The notes beneath the pieces are model-generated. The model was given only the letters and a program-made list of their open reading frames with translations. It was not told where the DNA came from and did no database searches. DNA of 64,000 nucleotides from Rhizobiales bacterium CCH3-A5 (GTDB taxonomy: Bacteria; Pseudomonadota; Alphaproteobacteria; Rhizobiales; Beijerinckiaceae). A program made the position numbers and the translations under genes. Below are positions 1 to 7,941 of the stretch, piece by piece. The DNA is taken from contig LSIB01000007.1 of the NCBI GenBank assembly GCA_001556025.1, positions 79,177 through 143,176 of the forward strand, in the 5' to 3' direction. How positions within the stretch are numbered: the first letter of the stretch is position 1; each line of letters starts with the position of its first letter.

Positions 1-1367
1 TTCTTCGCGTCGCCGAACAGCATCATCGTGTTCGGTCGGAAGAACAATTCGTTCTCGACGCCGGCGTAGCCGGCCGCCATGCCGCGCTTGATGAACAGCA
101 CGGTCTTGGCCTTCTCGACGTCCAAAATCGGCATGCCGTAGATAGGCGAGGTCTTGTCGGTCTTGGCGGCGGGGTTGGTGACGTCGTTGGCGCCGATGAC
201 GAAGGCGACGTCGGCCTGGCCGAATTCCGAGTTGATGTCCTCGAGCTCGAAGACCTCGTCATAAGGAACGTTGGCCTCGGCCAGCAGCACGTTCATGTGG
301 CCGGGCATGCGCCCGGCGACCGGATGAATAGCGTATTTCACCTCGACGCCCTCCTTCTTGAGGATGTCGGCCATCTCGCGCAGCGCGTGCTGGGCCTGCG
401 CCACCGCCATGCCGTAGCCCGGCACGATCAGCACCTTGCCGGCGTTCTTCATGATGTAGGCGGCGTCGTCGGACGAGCCCTGCTTGACCGGCCGCGCCTC
501 GACCGCGCCTGCCGGACCCGCCGCATCCTCTCCGCCGAAGCCGCCGAGGATGACCGAGACGAAGCTCCGGTTCATCGCCTTGCACATGATATAGGACAGG
601 ATCGCGCCCGACGATCCCACCAGCGCGCCGGTGATGATCAGCGCCATATTGCCGAGCGTGAAGCCGATGCCGGCGGCGGCCCAGCCCGAATAGGAGTTGA
701 GCATCGAGACGACGACGGGCATGTCCGCCCCGCCGATCGGGATGATCAGCAGCACGCCGAGCGCGAAGGACACCAGCACGATCAGCCAGAAGATCACCGT
801 GCTCTCGGTCTTCAGGAAGATCAGCAGCAGCACGAACAGCGCGAGGCCGAGCCCGATATTGATGCCGTGGCGCTGCGGCATCATGATCGGCTTGCCGCTC
901 ATCCGCCCGTCTAGCTTGAGGAAGGCGATGATCGAGCCGGTGAAGGTGATCGCGCCGATGGCGACGCCCAGGCCCATCTCGAACAGGCTCGCCCCGCTGA
1001 TCCGGCCGGGCTTGCCGATGCCGAAGGCTTCGGGCGCATAGAGTGCGGCGGCGGCGACCAGCACGGCGGCGAGGCCGACCAGCGAGTGGAAGAACGCCAC
1101 GAGCTGCGGCATCTGCGTCATCTGCACGCGCTTGGCCATGACCGCGCCGATGCCGCCGCCGATGCCGATGCCGAGCAGCGTCAGGAACCAGCCGGAAAAG
1201 CCGGCCGGCGGGAAGAACAGCACCGTCGTCAGCACGGCGATGGCCATGCCGACCATGCCGAAGAGATTGCCCTGTCGCGAGGTGGTCGGATGCGACAGGC
1301 CGCGCAGGGCCATGATGAACAGGACGCCGGCGACGACGTAGAGAAGCGCTGAGAGATTCGCGGCCAT
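1..1367 (-). CDS. pntB: NAD(P) transhydrogenase subunit beta, 3' end cut by window edge
   Basis: Membrane and NADP(H)-binding subunit of the proton-translocating transhydrogenase, which uses the proton gradient to drive hydride transfer from NADH to NADP+. The reading frame starts at the ATG complementary to 1365-1367 (MAANLSALLY) and stays open to the left edge, giving 455 residues. The N-terminal half is a run of hydrophobic helices; the C-terminal half is the dIII NADP-binding domain, with the GYGMAVAQAQHALREM stretch and the GANDVTNPAA motif. It ends in FGDAKK, which normally lies about ten residues before the end of PntB, so almost nothing is missing. It follows pntAB by 7 bp and is the last gene of the pnt operon. 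Confidence 0.96.
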   Translation of the reverse strand, partial: MAANLSALLYVVAGVLFIMALRGLSHPTTSRQGNLFGMVGMAIAVLTTVLFFPPAGFSGWFLTLLGIGIGGGIGAVMAKRVQMTQMPQLVAFFHSLVGLAAVLVAAAALYAPEAFGIGKPGRISGASLFEMGLGVAIGAITFTGSIIAFLKLDGRMSGKPIMMPQRHGINIGLGLALFVLLLIFLKTESTVIFWLIVLVSFALGVLLIIPIGGADMPVVVSMLNSYSGWAAAGIGFTLGNMALIITGALVGSSGAILSYIMCKAMNRSFVSVILGGFGGEDAAGPAGAVEARPVKQGSSDDAAYIMKNAGKVLIVPGYGMAVAQAQHALREMADILKKEGVEVKYAIHPVAGRMPGHMNVLLAEANVPYDEVFELEDINSEFGQADVAFVIGANDVTNPAAKTDKTSPIYGMPILDVEKAKTVLFIKRGMAAGYAGVENELFFRPNTMMLFGDAK

Positions 1368-1374
1368 GACGCGG

Positions 1375-1809
1375 TCAGCCCTTCTTCTTGTACATCGACA
1401 GCATCCGCTCGGTGACGAGGAAGCCGCCGAAAATGTTCACGGATGCGAGGATCAGCGCGATGAAGCCGAAGACCTTGGCCCAGAGCGGCCCGTCGCCGAG
1501 CTGATCGGCGGCCGAGACGCCGACCGCCAGCAGCGCGCCGACGACGATGACCGAAGAGATCGCGTTGGTGACCGACATCAGCGGCGTGTGCAGCGCCGGC
1601 GTCACCGACCAGACGACATAATAGCCGACGAAACAGGCCAGCACGAAGATGGCGAGGCGAAACACCGTCGGATCGACCCCGCCTGTGGCGACGCTCGCCG
1701 CGAGCGCCGCCTGCTCGGCGTATTTCTCGGCGAGATCGGCGGCCTGCCGCGCCAGCGTGGCCGCGTTGCGGGCCTGTTCGAGCGCCTGTTCGGGTGTCGG
1801 ATTAGCCAT
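1375..1809 (-). CDS. pntAB: NAD(P) transhydrogenase subunit alpha part 2 (membrane part)
   Basis: Small membrane subunit of the split-alpha transhydrogenase found in alphaproteobacteria; it supplies transmembrane helices of the proton channel between PntAA and PntB. The 144-residue product begins [10 protein letters not shown], with an Ala-rich amphipathic N-terminus followed by hydrophobic helices ([18 protein letters not shown], the segment containing [12 protein letters not shown], and [19 protein letters not shown]) and ends MYKKKG. An upstream in-frame start would add 21 residues that do not fit the family, so I chose 1809. The start overlaps the pntAA stop by 8 bp, which suggests translational coupling. 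Confidence 0.95.
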   Translation of the reverse strand: MANPTPEQALEQARNAATLARQAADLAEKYAEQAALAASVATGGVDPTVFRLAIFVLACFVGYYVVWSVTPALHTPLMSVTNAISSVIVVGALLAVGVSAADQLGDGPLWAKVFGFIALILASVNIFGGFLVTERMLSMYKKKG

Positions 1810-2995
1810 TGGTGACGCTCCCCTCGACGACAGGTGCAGGCTCGACAGGCGCAGGCGCGGCCTTGGCTGCAAAATTCGGATGGATAACGGCGCCGTCCTT
1901 CGTCAGGGCGGTGGCCTTGACCAGTTCGTCGTCCCAGTTCACCGCCAGTGCCTTGGCCGATTTGTCGATCAGCGTCTCGACGAAGGCGTAGAGGTTCTTG
2001 GCGTAGAGCGAGGACGAGGTCGCGGGCAGGCGGCCGGGCACGTTGAGATGGCCGACGATCTTGACGCCATTGGGCGTTGTGAAGACCTCGCCGGGCCTGG
2101 CCAGTTCGCAATTGCCGCCGCGCTCGACCGCGAGATCGACGATGACCGAACCCGCCTTCATGCTCTCGACCATGGCGGCCGAAATCAGCTTCGGCGCCGG
2201 CCGGCCCGGGATCAGCGCGGTGGTGATGACGATATCCTGCTTGGCGATGTGGCTCGCGGTCAGCTCGGCCTGTTTCGCCTGGTACTCTTTCGACATTTCC
2301 TTGGCGTAGCCGCCAGCCGTTTGCGCCTGTTTGAACTCGTCGTCCTCGACGGCCAGAAACTTCGCGCCAAGCGATTCGACCTGTTCCTTGGTGGCGGGGC
2401 GCACGTCCGTCGCGGTGACGATCGCGCCCATGCGCCGCGCGGTCGCGATCGCCTGCAGGCCGGCGACGCCGACGCCCATGATGAAGATGCGCGCCGCCGG
2501 CACGGTGCCCGCCGCCGTCATCATCATCGGCAGAGCCCGACCATATTCGGCCGCGCCGTCGACCACGGCGCGATAACCGGCGAGGTTCGCCTGCGAGGAG
2601 AGCACGTCCATCACCTGTGCGCGGGTGATGCGCGGCATGAACTCCATGGCGAAGGCGGCGACATTGGCCTTGCCCAGCGCAGCCAGCGCCGCCTCGTTGC
2701 CGTAAGGATCCATGATGCCGAAGACGAGCGCGCCCGCCGGCAGCGCCGCGATCTCGCTCTCGGCGGGGCGGCGCACCTTCAGGACGATGGCCGCGCCGCT
2801 GAGCGCGTCCTTGGCGGATTTGGCGATGGTCGCGCCGGCCGCCTCGTAATCGGCATCGCTGATGCCCGACGCCGTGCCCGCGCCGGTCTCGACCACGACC
2901 TCGGCCCCGAGGCCGATGAACTTGCGGATGGTCTCCGGCGTCGCCGCGACCCGGGTCTCCGACCCTTGCGTTTCGGCTGGAACGGCGATGCGCAT
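1802..2995 (-). CDS. pntAA: NAD(P) transhydrogenase subunit alpha part 1 (NAD-binding)
   Basis: Soluble NAD(H)-binding dI subunit of the transhydrogenase (397 residues). It starts [20 protein letters not shown], the usual alanine dehydrogenase/PNT N-terminal block. The Rossmann domain is in the middle with [19 protein letters not shown] as the glycine-rich nucleotide-binding loop, followed by [17 protein letters not shown]. The C-terminal tail is Ala/Pro-rich ([14 protein letters not shown]), typical of split alpha subunits that lack their membrane part. It is transcribed leftward ahead of pntAB and pntB and lies 35 bp downstream of the oxidase subunit IV gene, so the four genes may be cotranscribed. 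Confidence 0.96.
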   Translation of the reverse strand: MRIAVPAETQGSETRVAATPETIRKFIGLGAEVVVETGAGTASGISDADYEAAGATIAKSAKDALSGAAIVLKVRRPAESEIAALPAGALVFGIMDPYGNEAALAALGKANVAAFAMEFMPRITRAQVMDVLSSQANLAGYRAVVDGAAEYGRALPMMMTAAGTVPAARIFIMGVGVAGLQAIATARRMGAIVTATDVRPATKEQVESLGAKFLAVEDDEFKQAQTAGGYAKEMSKEYQAKQAELTASHIAKQDIVITTALIPGRPAPKLISAAMVESMKAGSVIVDLAVERGGNCELARPGEVFTTPNGVKIVGHLNVPGRLPATSSSLYAKNLYAFVETLIDKSAKALAVNWDDELVKATALTKDGAVIHPNFAAKAAPAPVEPAPVVEGSVTNG

Positions 2996-3030
2996 GGCGG
3001 ACGGACCTCTCGGACGTAAAGGCTAAAGGT

Positions 3031-3330
3031 TCAGTGCGCCGCAGGCAGCAGGACGAGCGCGAGCATCAGCAGGACGAAGGGCACCATCGGCGCCTTCCAG
3101 CCCAGCGACTTCGAGGCGATGCCGACGCCGGTGCCGACCAGCGTCAGCAGCGTACCGAAGATCGCGAAACCCCAGGCTCCCTTTGCGCCGCCGACGGCGA
3201 GCGCCGCCACGATGGCGAGGCAGGCGACCGTACCGACCTCGCTGAAGTGGACGAAGCCCTTATAGGTGCGCTCATGCTCGGCATAGTCCATCTGCGGAAT
3301 GTCGCCAGCGTGGTGTCCGTGGTCGGCCAT
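3031..3330 (-). CDS. aa3-type cytochrome c oxidase subunit IV
   Basis: Short membrane protein (99 residues) of the bacterial aa3 oxidase subunit IV family. The N-terminus is cytoplasmic and His/Asp-rich (MADHGHHAGDIPQMDYAEHE), followed by TYKGFVHFSE, which is the family signature, and then three hydrophobic stretches, more than the single helix of the best-studied members. I chose the start at 3330 because the MDYAEHE block normally lies within the first 20 residues; upstream in-frame codons have no family support. It is immediately upstream of pntAA in the same direction, an arrangement I associate with Rhizobiales. The link between the oxidase subunit and the transhydrogenase is probably regulatory, not physical. 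Confidence 0.85.
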   Translation of the reverse strand: MADHGHHAGDIPQMDYAEHERTYKGFVHFSEVGTVACLAIVAALAVGGAKGAWGFAIFGTLLTLVGTGVGIASKSLGWKAPMVPFVLLMLALVLLPAAH

Positions 3331-3551
3331 GAAAGCGTCCTGAATGCGATTGGTTTCCAAGCCCTGTAGCGCACCTGCGAAGGGTCTGGCAACGCGGCAA
3401 AGCATGCCGGCTGCGCGATGAGTATGCAATCGCGCAGGCAAGGGCGCGCGGCGTCGTGCCGGTTGCCCCTCGCCTGGGGCAGGCGCCCAACATTCGGCTT
3501 CCCCATCGGCCAAGTGTGCCAGACCTGCATGCGTTTTGACGACGGCCAGGT

Positions 3552-4916
3552 TCAGCTCCCGGAGAGCGCTGCCGCCGCAAGCGCCGCACCCTGCTCGCGG
3601 GCGACGCGCTCGACGCTGAACCCCTCGATCTCCGTCTCGAACAACTGGTGGAAATTCAGCTCCGCGTCGAGATGCAGGAACACCCCGCCGAGCCCGATCG
3701 CGGCCCGGTCCATGAAGACGAATTCGCGCGGCACCGTCACCGGCCCCTTGGTCTTCAGCGCCTGATGGACCTGGAAGGCCTGCTTGCGGCCATACTCGGC
3801 CGGGCTGACATCCTCGGCGATGCGCCGCACCCGGTCCTCCAGCAGAGGTCCGTAGATGAACTTGGCCCAGATGTTCAGCGTCTCGACGAGATCCTTCGTC
3901 AGCCCCTTGAAGCCCCAGGTCTCATAGGCGTGGACGACGCGCGCCTCGTCCCCCTCGAGGATGCCCCGATAGAGATCGACCACGCCGCCGACGAAGCTCG
4001 ACGGGAAGATGCGGATGCAGCCATAGTCGAGCAGATTGATGCCCTGCGCTTCGCCCTCCTCCGAGAACACAGTGTAGTTGCCGAGATGCGGATCGCCATG
4101 GATGACGCCGTGATGGCTGAAGGGCCGCCACCAAGCCTTGAACATGGCCGTGGAAATGCGGTCGCGCGCTTCCTGGCTGTCGTGCTTGTGGTCGAGGATG
4201 CGGTCGCCCTCGAGCCAGTGCATCGTCAGCAGGCGCTTGGTCGACAGCGACGCCTCAAGCGCAGGCACGCGCACCTCGGGCGTGTCTTTCAGGATGTTCT
4301 GGTACAGCGCGATGTGCCTGCCCTCGCGGACATAGTCCAGTTCCTCGCGCACCCGCGCGCCGATCTCCTTGGCGATCTCGGTCGTGTCGATCACGGGGTC
4401 CATGCGCCGGTGCAGCGCGAACAGGATGTCGAGCTGGGCGATATCGGCCTCGACCGCCGATTCCATGTCGGGATATTGCAGCTTGCAGGCGAGGCCGACG
4501 CCGTCGCGCATCGTCGCGCGATGCACCTGCCCCAGCGACGCGGCGGCAGCCGGCCTCAGGTCGAAATCGGCGAAGCGCTCGCGCCAGTTCGCGCCGAGCT
4601 CCGCCATCATCCGGCGCTTGACGAAGGCAGCCCCCATCGGCGGCGCCTGCGACTGCAGCTTCTGCAGTTCGGCTGCGTATTCCGGCGGCACCACGTCGGG
4701 GATGGTGGCGACGAGCTGCGCCACCTTCATGATCGGCCCTTTCAGCCCGCCCAGCGCCTTGGCCAACGCCTCGGCATTGGAGAGGTTGCGGTTGTCGACG
4801 TTGAACAGCCGCGCGCCGGCCATCCGCGCCGCCACCCCGCCGACACTGGCCCCGACGCGCGCATAGCGCGCCGCGCGGGCGGAAAAGCGGTTGGCTTCGG
4901 CGTCGCGGTCGGACAT
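3552..4916 (-). CDS. ABC1/UbiB (AarF) family atypical kinase
   Basis: 454-residue protein of the ABC1/ADCK family of atypical kinases/ATPases associated with ubiquinone synthesis and membrane lipid traffic. Visible family features are the N-terminal GPIMKVAQ block (a variant of the KxGQ motif in which Gly is Ala), the Ala-rich loop AAAASLGQVHRA, the VAIK-type lysine in LACKLQYP, the catalytic loop GVIHGDPHLGNY and the metal-binding DYG in LLDYGCIRIF. A GTG lies three codons upstream, but ATG at 4916 is the simpler start. The gene stands alone between pnt and the BKACE gene. Substrate is unknown; a role in quinone metabolism is a family-level inference. Confidence 0.85.
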   Translation of the reverse strand: MSDRDAEANRFSARAARYARVGASVGGVAARMAGARLFNVDNRNLSNAEALAKALGGLKGPIMKVAQLVATIPDVVPPEYAAELQKLQSQAPPMGAAFVKRRMMAELGANWRERFADFDLRPAAAASLGQVHRATMRDGVGLACKLQYPDMESAVEADIAQLDILFALHRRMDPVIDTTEIAKEIGARVREELDYVREGRHIALYQNILKDTPEVRVPALEASLSTKRLLTMHWLEGDRILDHKHDSQEARDRISTAMFKAWWRPFSHHGVIHGDPHLGNYTVFSEEGEAQGINLLDYGCIRIFPSSFVGGVVDLYRGILEGDEARVVHAYETWGFKGLTKDLVETLNIWAKFIYGPLLEDRVRRIAEDVSPAEYGRKQAFQVHQALKTKGPVTVPREFVFMDRAAIGLGGVFLHLDAELNFHQLFETEIEGFSVERVAREQGAALAAAALSGS

Positions 4917-4993
4917 GGGGCTCACGGGGTTGCGGACTGGCGGGCTCTGCAGATGTAGGCCGACGAAGGCGGAACGCCAGTGCGGCGAATGGC

Positions 4994-5875
4994 TCAGCCG
5001 CCCACCGCAAGCCCAGCTCTCACCTCAGCAACCCCCGCAGCCCGTCCCCCCGCCGCCTCGACCAGCCTGACGGTCGCCGCCACCAGCGCCGCATTCGGGA
5101 CGCCGCAGCCGAAAGGCGCATCCTCCAGCCCAGCCCTGACATGCACGCCGCGCGCCACCGCCGGGCCGATCAGCGCGCCGAGATCGACGCCGAGCCCTGC
5201 GATCATCACCGGCGCGCCCGGCGCATCCTCCGCCAGCAGCGACAGATGCGCATCGAGCGCGTATTCGCGCGGCGGAAAGCCCCAGGCGAAGTGGTCCGAG
5301 AACATCAGCCGGTAGATCGGCGTCGGCATGCCGGGATAGGCCTTGGCTAGCGCCGCGCCGAGACGCGTAAAGCCCGGCTCGTAGATGGCGAAGCTCGGAT
5401 GGACCTTGTGCGCCTGCGCCACCGCCATGCCTTCGCGGATATGCTCCTCGGGATTCTGGTAGATGAAGCCGCCCTCTCCAGCCGGAATGCCGGAAAAGGT
5501 CGTCCAGTTGCAGGAGCCGGGATCGAGCACGCCCCACTCGACCATCCCGCGCTTGGCCAGTTCCTCGAGATGGGTGTAGCGGCCCGAGCCGATCATGTCC
5601 CCGGCATAGGACGAGCCGACGATCGGGATGGTCGGATAGACGATGGCGTCGACCCTGGCGCGGATGCCCTCGATCGCCTTCGCGTAAAGCTCCCAGTCGT
5701 CGCGTTGGCGGCCGGTCTCGACATCGTAGACATGGAGATGAACGATGGCCGCGCCGGCCTCCACCGCGGCGATGCCGTCTGAGACGATATCGGGGATGCT
5801 GACCGGAATGCCAGGCTGGCGCTCGATGCCCCAGGGACCGTTGATCGCGGCCTCGATCCAGATCGGGGTGGTCAT
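4994..5875 (-). CDS. 3-keto-5-aminohexanoate cleavage (BKACE, DUF849) family enzyme
   Basis: 293-residue TIM-barrel enzyme of the beta-keto acid cleavage enzyme family, which condenses a beta-keto acid with acetyl-CoA to release acetoacetate and a new acyl-CoA. The sequence has the N-terminal EAAINGPWG block, the zinc-binding HLHVYD motif and the late GVHVRAGLEDAPF segment that corresponds to the conserved R-x-GLED motif. The natural substrate differs among family members and cannot be read here. Its ATG overlaps the stop of the Doc relic by 4 bp. The MFS transporter upstream and the MaoC/acyl-CoA synthetase pair beyond it suggest a carboxylic-acid degradation locus. Confidence 0.85.
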   Translation of the reverse strand: MTTPIWIEAAINGPWGIERQPGIPVSIPDIVSDGIAAVEAGAAIVHLHVYDVETGRQRDDWELYAKAIEGIRARVDAIVYPTIPIVGSSYAGDMIGSGRYTHLEELAKRGMVEWGVLDPGSCNWTTFSGIPAGEGGFIYQNPEEHIREGMAVAQAHKVHPSFAIYEPGFTRLGAALAKAYPGMPTPIYRLMFSDHFAWGFPPREYALDAHLSLLAEDAPGAPVMIAGLGVDLGALIGPAVARGVHVRAGLEDAPFGCGVPNAALVAATVRLVEAAGGRAAGVAEVRAGLAVGG

Positions 5876-6039
5876 GCTGGAGCGTCCTTGGGCCAGTTGT
5901 CGCCGATCCAGCAGGTGGGGCCGTCCTCGTCGACCTCGCCGGCCGGCAGCGCGAGGTTGGCGGCGGCGGCACTCTCTTCGGGCACGACGAACTCAGCGTC
6001 GTTGATAGACAGGAAGGTGCAAAGCGCCAGTAGCGTCAA
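5872..6039 (-). pseudogene. C-terminal relic of a Doc (death-on-curing, Fic fold) toxin
   Basis: A 55-codon open stretch with no good start codon lies between the MFS gene and the BKACE gene. Its translation (LTLLALCTFLSINDAEF, then EESAAAANLALPAGEVDEDG, then WIGDNWPKD) resembles the last third of Doc toxins, where an FLxxNG/D block is followed by a conserved acidic residue pattern, an ALAAGE-type helix and a final W-x-R-x-NW element. The catalytic HxFxDGNKR motif is absent, so the fragment cannot be an active toxin. Its TGA overlaps the BKACE ATG. I see no Phd antitoxin nearby. The assignment rests on recall of the family pattern and should be treated as probable. Confidence 0.55.
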
Positions 6040-7277
6040 GCAACCTTGAGTTCGGCGACAGTCGCCCCGCCGACCGCGCGCCGCGACCATGACCCGTCCA
6101 TCAGCAGCGTCGCCACAAGCCAGAGAGCCAGCGCAAACAGCGCCACGCCACCCAGCGCCATGAACGCGGCGGAATAGCCATAGGCCTGCGCCACCGCCCC
6201 ACCCAGCGTCGGGCTCAGCGACGCGCCGACGCCCTGCACGGTCATCACCGCTCCGAGGCCGACGTTGAAATGGCCCGTACCGCGCAGGATTTGCGCCACC
6301 AGCCCCGGCAGGGCGACCCCCAGCAGGCCGGCGCCGACGCCGTCCAGCATCTGCACGGGAATGATCACCCAGAAACCGCTGAGCGATGCCGCGATCAGCC
6401 CGCGCAGCGGCAGCGCCGCGAGCGCCAGCACGAAGACGAGCCAGTAACCGCGCGACTGTGCGAGCCTGGCCGCCAGAAGCGCCATCGGGATCATGGTGAG
6501 CTGCGCCACCACGACGGTCAGCGCGGTCGCGGCGCTTGGGTCCCCGTCGCCGCGCGCGACCATGGCCTGGCCGAGCAGCGGCAGCATCGCCCCGTTTCCG
6601 AGATGGAACAGCATCATCGCCACCGCGACGATCAGCAGCGGACGCGAGGTCAGCAGGGTTTTCCAACCCGAACCTTCGCGGCCCTCGGCGTCGTCCCTCT
6701 CCGCCCCGCGCGCCGCCGCGTGGTCGATGGCGTCGCCCCGGATCAGGACCGTGGATGCGATCGCGCCGACCGCCATCGCCGCCATGAACCAGAACACCGC
6801 CTGCAATCCGAAGATGTAGCCGAGCGCGCCGCCCATCAGCGCGGCGAAGGTGTTGCCGCCATGGTTGAACGCCTCGTTGCGACCCAGCTGCCGCGCGAAG
6901 CCCGACTGCCTCACCAGCCCGAGCGTGATCGCGGCGATTGCGGGCGCGATCACCGCGCCGGCCACGCCCTGCACGACCTGCGCGAACAGGACGAGGCTGA
7001 GCGACGGGACGTAAAGCATCGCAAGCGTGGCGGCGATGATCGCGACGGACGCGACGATCATCACCGCGCGCTTGGCCTTCGTCGCATCGACGAAGGCGCC
7101 CAGCGGCGTCGTGGCGAGCATGCCGGCGAAGCCGCCGGCCGTCATGATCAGGCCGATATCCTGCGGCCCCCAGCCCTTCTCCTGCAGGAAGACCCCGAGG
7201 AAGGGGCCGAGTCCGTCGCGGACATCGGCCATGAAGAAGTTGAGCGAGTTCAGGGCTGGCAGTGACATGGCGTTCAT
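6036..7277 (-). CDS. MFS transporter
   Basis: About 413 residues with the twelve hydrophobic segments of a major facilitator transporter. The loop between helices 2 and 3 reads TTPLGAFVDATKAKR, matching the G-x3-D-x2-R/K MFS signature. A charged central loop (GDAIDHAAARGAERDDAEGREGSG) separates the two halves. The start is uncertain: ATG at 7277 (MNAM) or 7268 (MSLPALN) both fit, and a TTG at 7307 is less likely. It is divergent from the MaoC gene and upstream of the Doc relic and the BKACE gene. The substrate cannot be inferred beyond the neighbourhood of organic-acid/CoA metabolism. Confidence 0.8.
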   Translation of the reverse strand: MNAMSLPALNSLNFFMADVRDGLGPFLGVFLQEKGWGPQDIGLIMTAGGFAGMLATTPLGAFVDATKAKRAVMIVASVAIIAATLAMLYVPSLSLVLFAQVVQGVAGAVIAPAIAAITLGLVRQSGFARQLGRNEAFNHGGNTFAALMGGALGYIFGLQAVFWFMAAMAVGAIASTVLIRGDAIDHAAARGAERDDAEGREGSGWKTLLTSRPLLIVAVAMMLFHLGNGAMLPLLGQAMVARGDGDPSAATALTVVVAQLTMIPMALLAARLAQSRGYWLVFVLALAALPLRGLIAASLSGFWVIIPVQMLDGVGAGLLGVALPGLVAQILRGTGHFNVGLGAVMTVQGVGASLSPTLGGAVAQAYGYSAAFMALGGVALFALALWLVATLLMDGSWSRRAVGGATVAELKVA

Positions 7278-7488
7278 CCGGAACGGAGCGACGAGGGCGG
7301 CGACCAAACGTCAGCCTCGCGCCATTGTTCCGGGTTGCAGCGCGAACGAACACGGATGTGAGCGCGGGCGAGCATGCGTGATCCGCCCAAGACCGGCGTG
7401 AGCAAATGCCAGGACTGCCGCGCTTGCCAGTGGCGACCCGTCGCGCGCCTAATGCGGCAACGACAAAAGCACGGGATGGACACTACGG

Positions 7489-7941
7489 ATGGGGCTTTAC
7501 TTCGAGGAGTTCACGGACGATCTGCGCGTCGTCACCCGCGGCCGCACCGTCGGCGAAGGCGACATCACGCTGTTTTCCGGCCTGTCCGGCGATTTCAACC
7601 CGCTCCATGTCGACGCCGAATACTGCGCCGGGACCTCGTTCGGTGAACGCATCGCGCATGGTCCGCTGACGCTTTCGATGACGATCGGCCTGATGTCGCA
7701 GCAGAACCTGATCGACGCCACAACCATGGGCCTGCTCGACCTGCAGTGGAGCTTCGCCGGGCCGGTCAGGATCGGCGACACCGTCCATGCCGTCGTCACC
7801 ACGGCTGACAGGAAGCCCTCGCGAAAGCCAGATCGCGGGGTGGTGACGCTCAGGCTCGACGTCTTCAACCAGCGCGGCGAGCAGGTCCAGACCGGCCATA
7901 TGAAGCTCTTGATGATGCGCCGCGAAGCGGGGCTGGCCTGA
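7489..7941 (+). CDS. MaoC-like hot-dog fold hydratase
   Basis: 150-residue single hot-dog domain protein of the MaoC/R-specific enoyl-CoA hydratase family. The hydratase signature is visible as DITLFSGLSGDFNPLHVDAEY, with the catalytic Asp and His of the D-x4-H motif, followed by AHGPLTLSMTIGLMS. The C-terminal beta-strands carry GPVRIGDTVHAVV. The first base of the next ATG is the last base of this gene's TGA, so it is almost certainly cotranslated with the acyl-CoA synthetase. The pair probably activates an acid to its CoA ester and hydrates (or dehydrates) it. Confidence 0.88.
   Translation: MGLYFEEFTDDLRVVTRGRTVGEGDITLFSGLSGDFNPLHVDAEYCAGTSFGERIAHGPLTLSMTIGLMSQQNLIDATTMGLLDLQWSFAGPVRIGDTVHAVVTTADRKPSRKPDRGVVTLRLDVFNQRGEQVQTGHMKLLMMRREAGLA

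Noticed and set aside
1649..3019. 456-codon plus-strand open frame opposite pntAB and pntAA
   Set aside because: Arg/Gly/His-rich antisense of clearly coding minus-strand genes; no domain.
3648..4958. 436-codon plus-strand open frame
   Set aside because: Shadow of the ABC1-family gene on the other strand.
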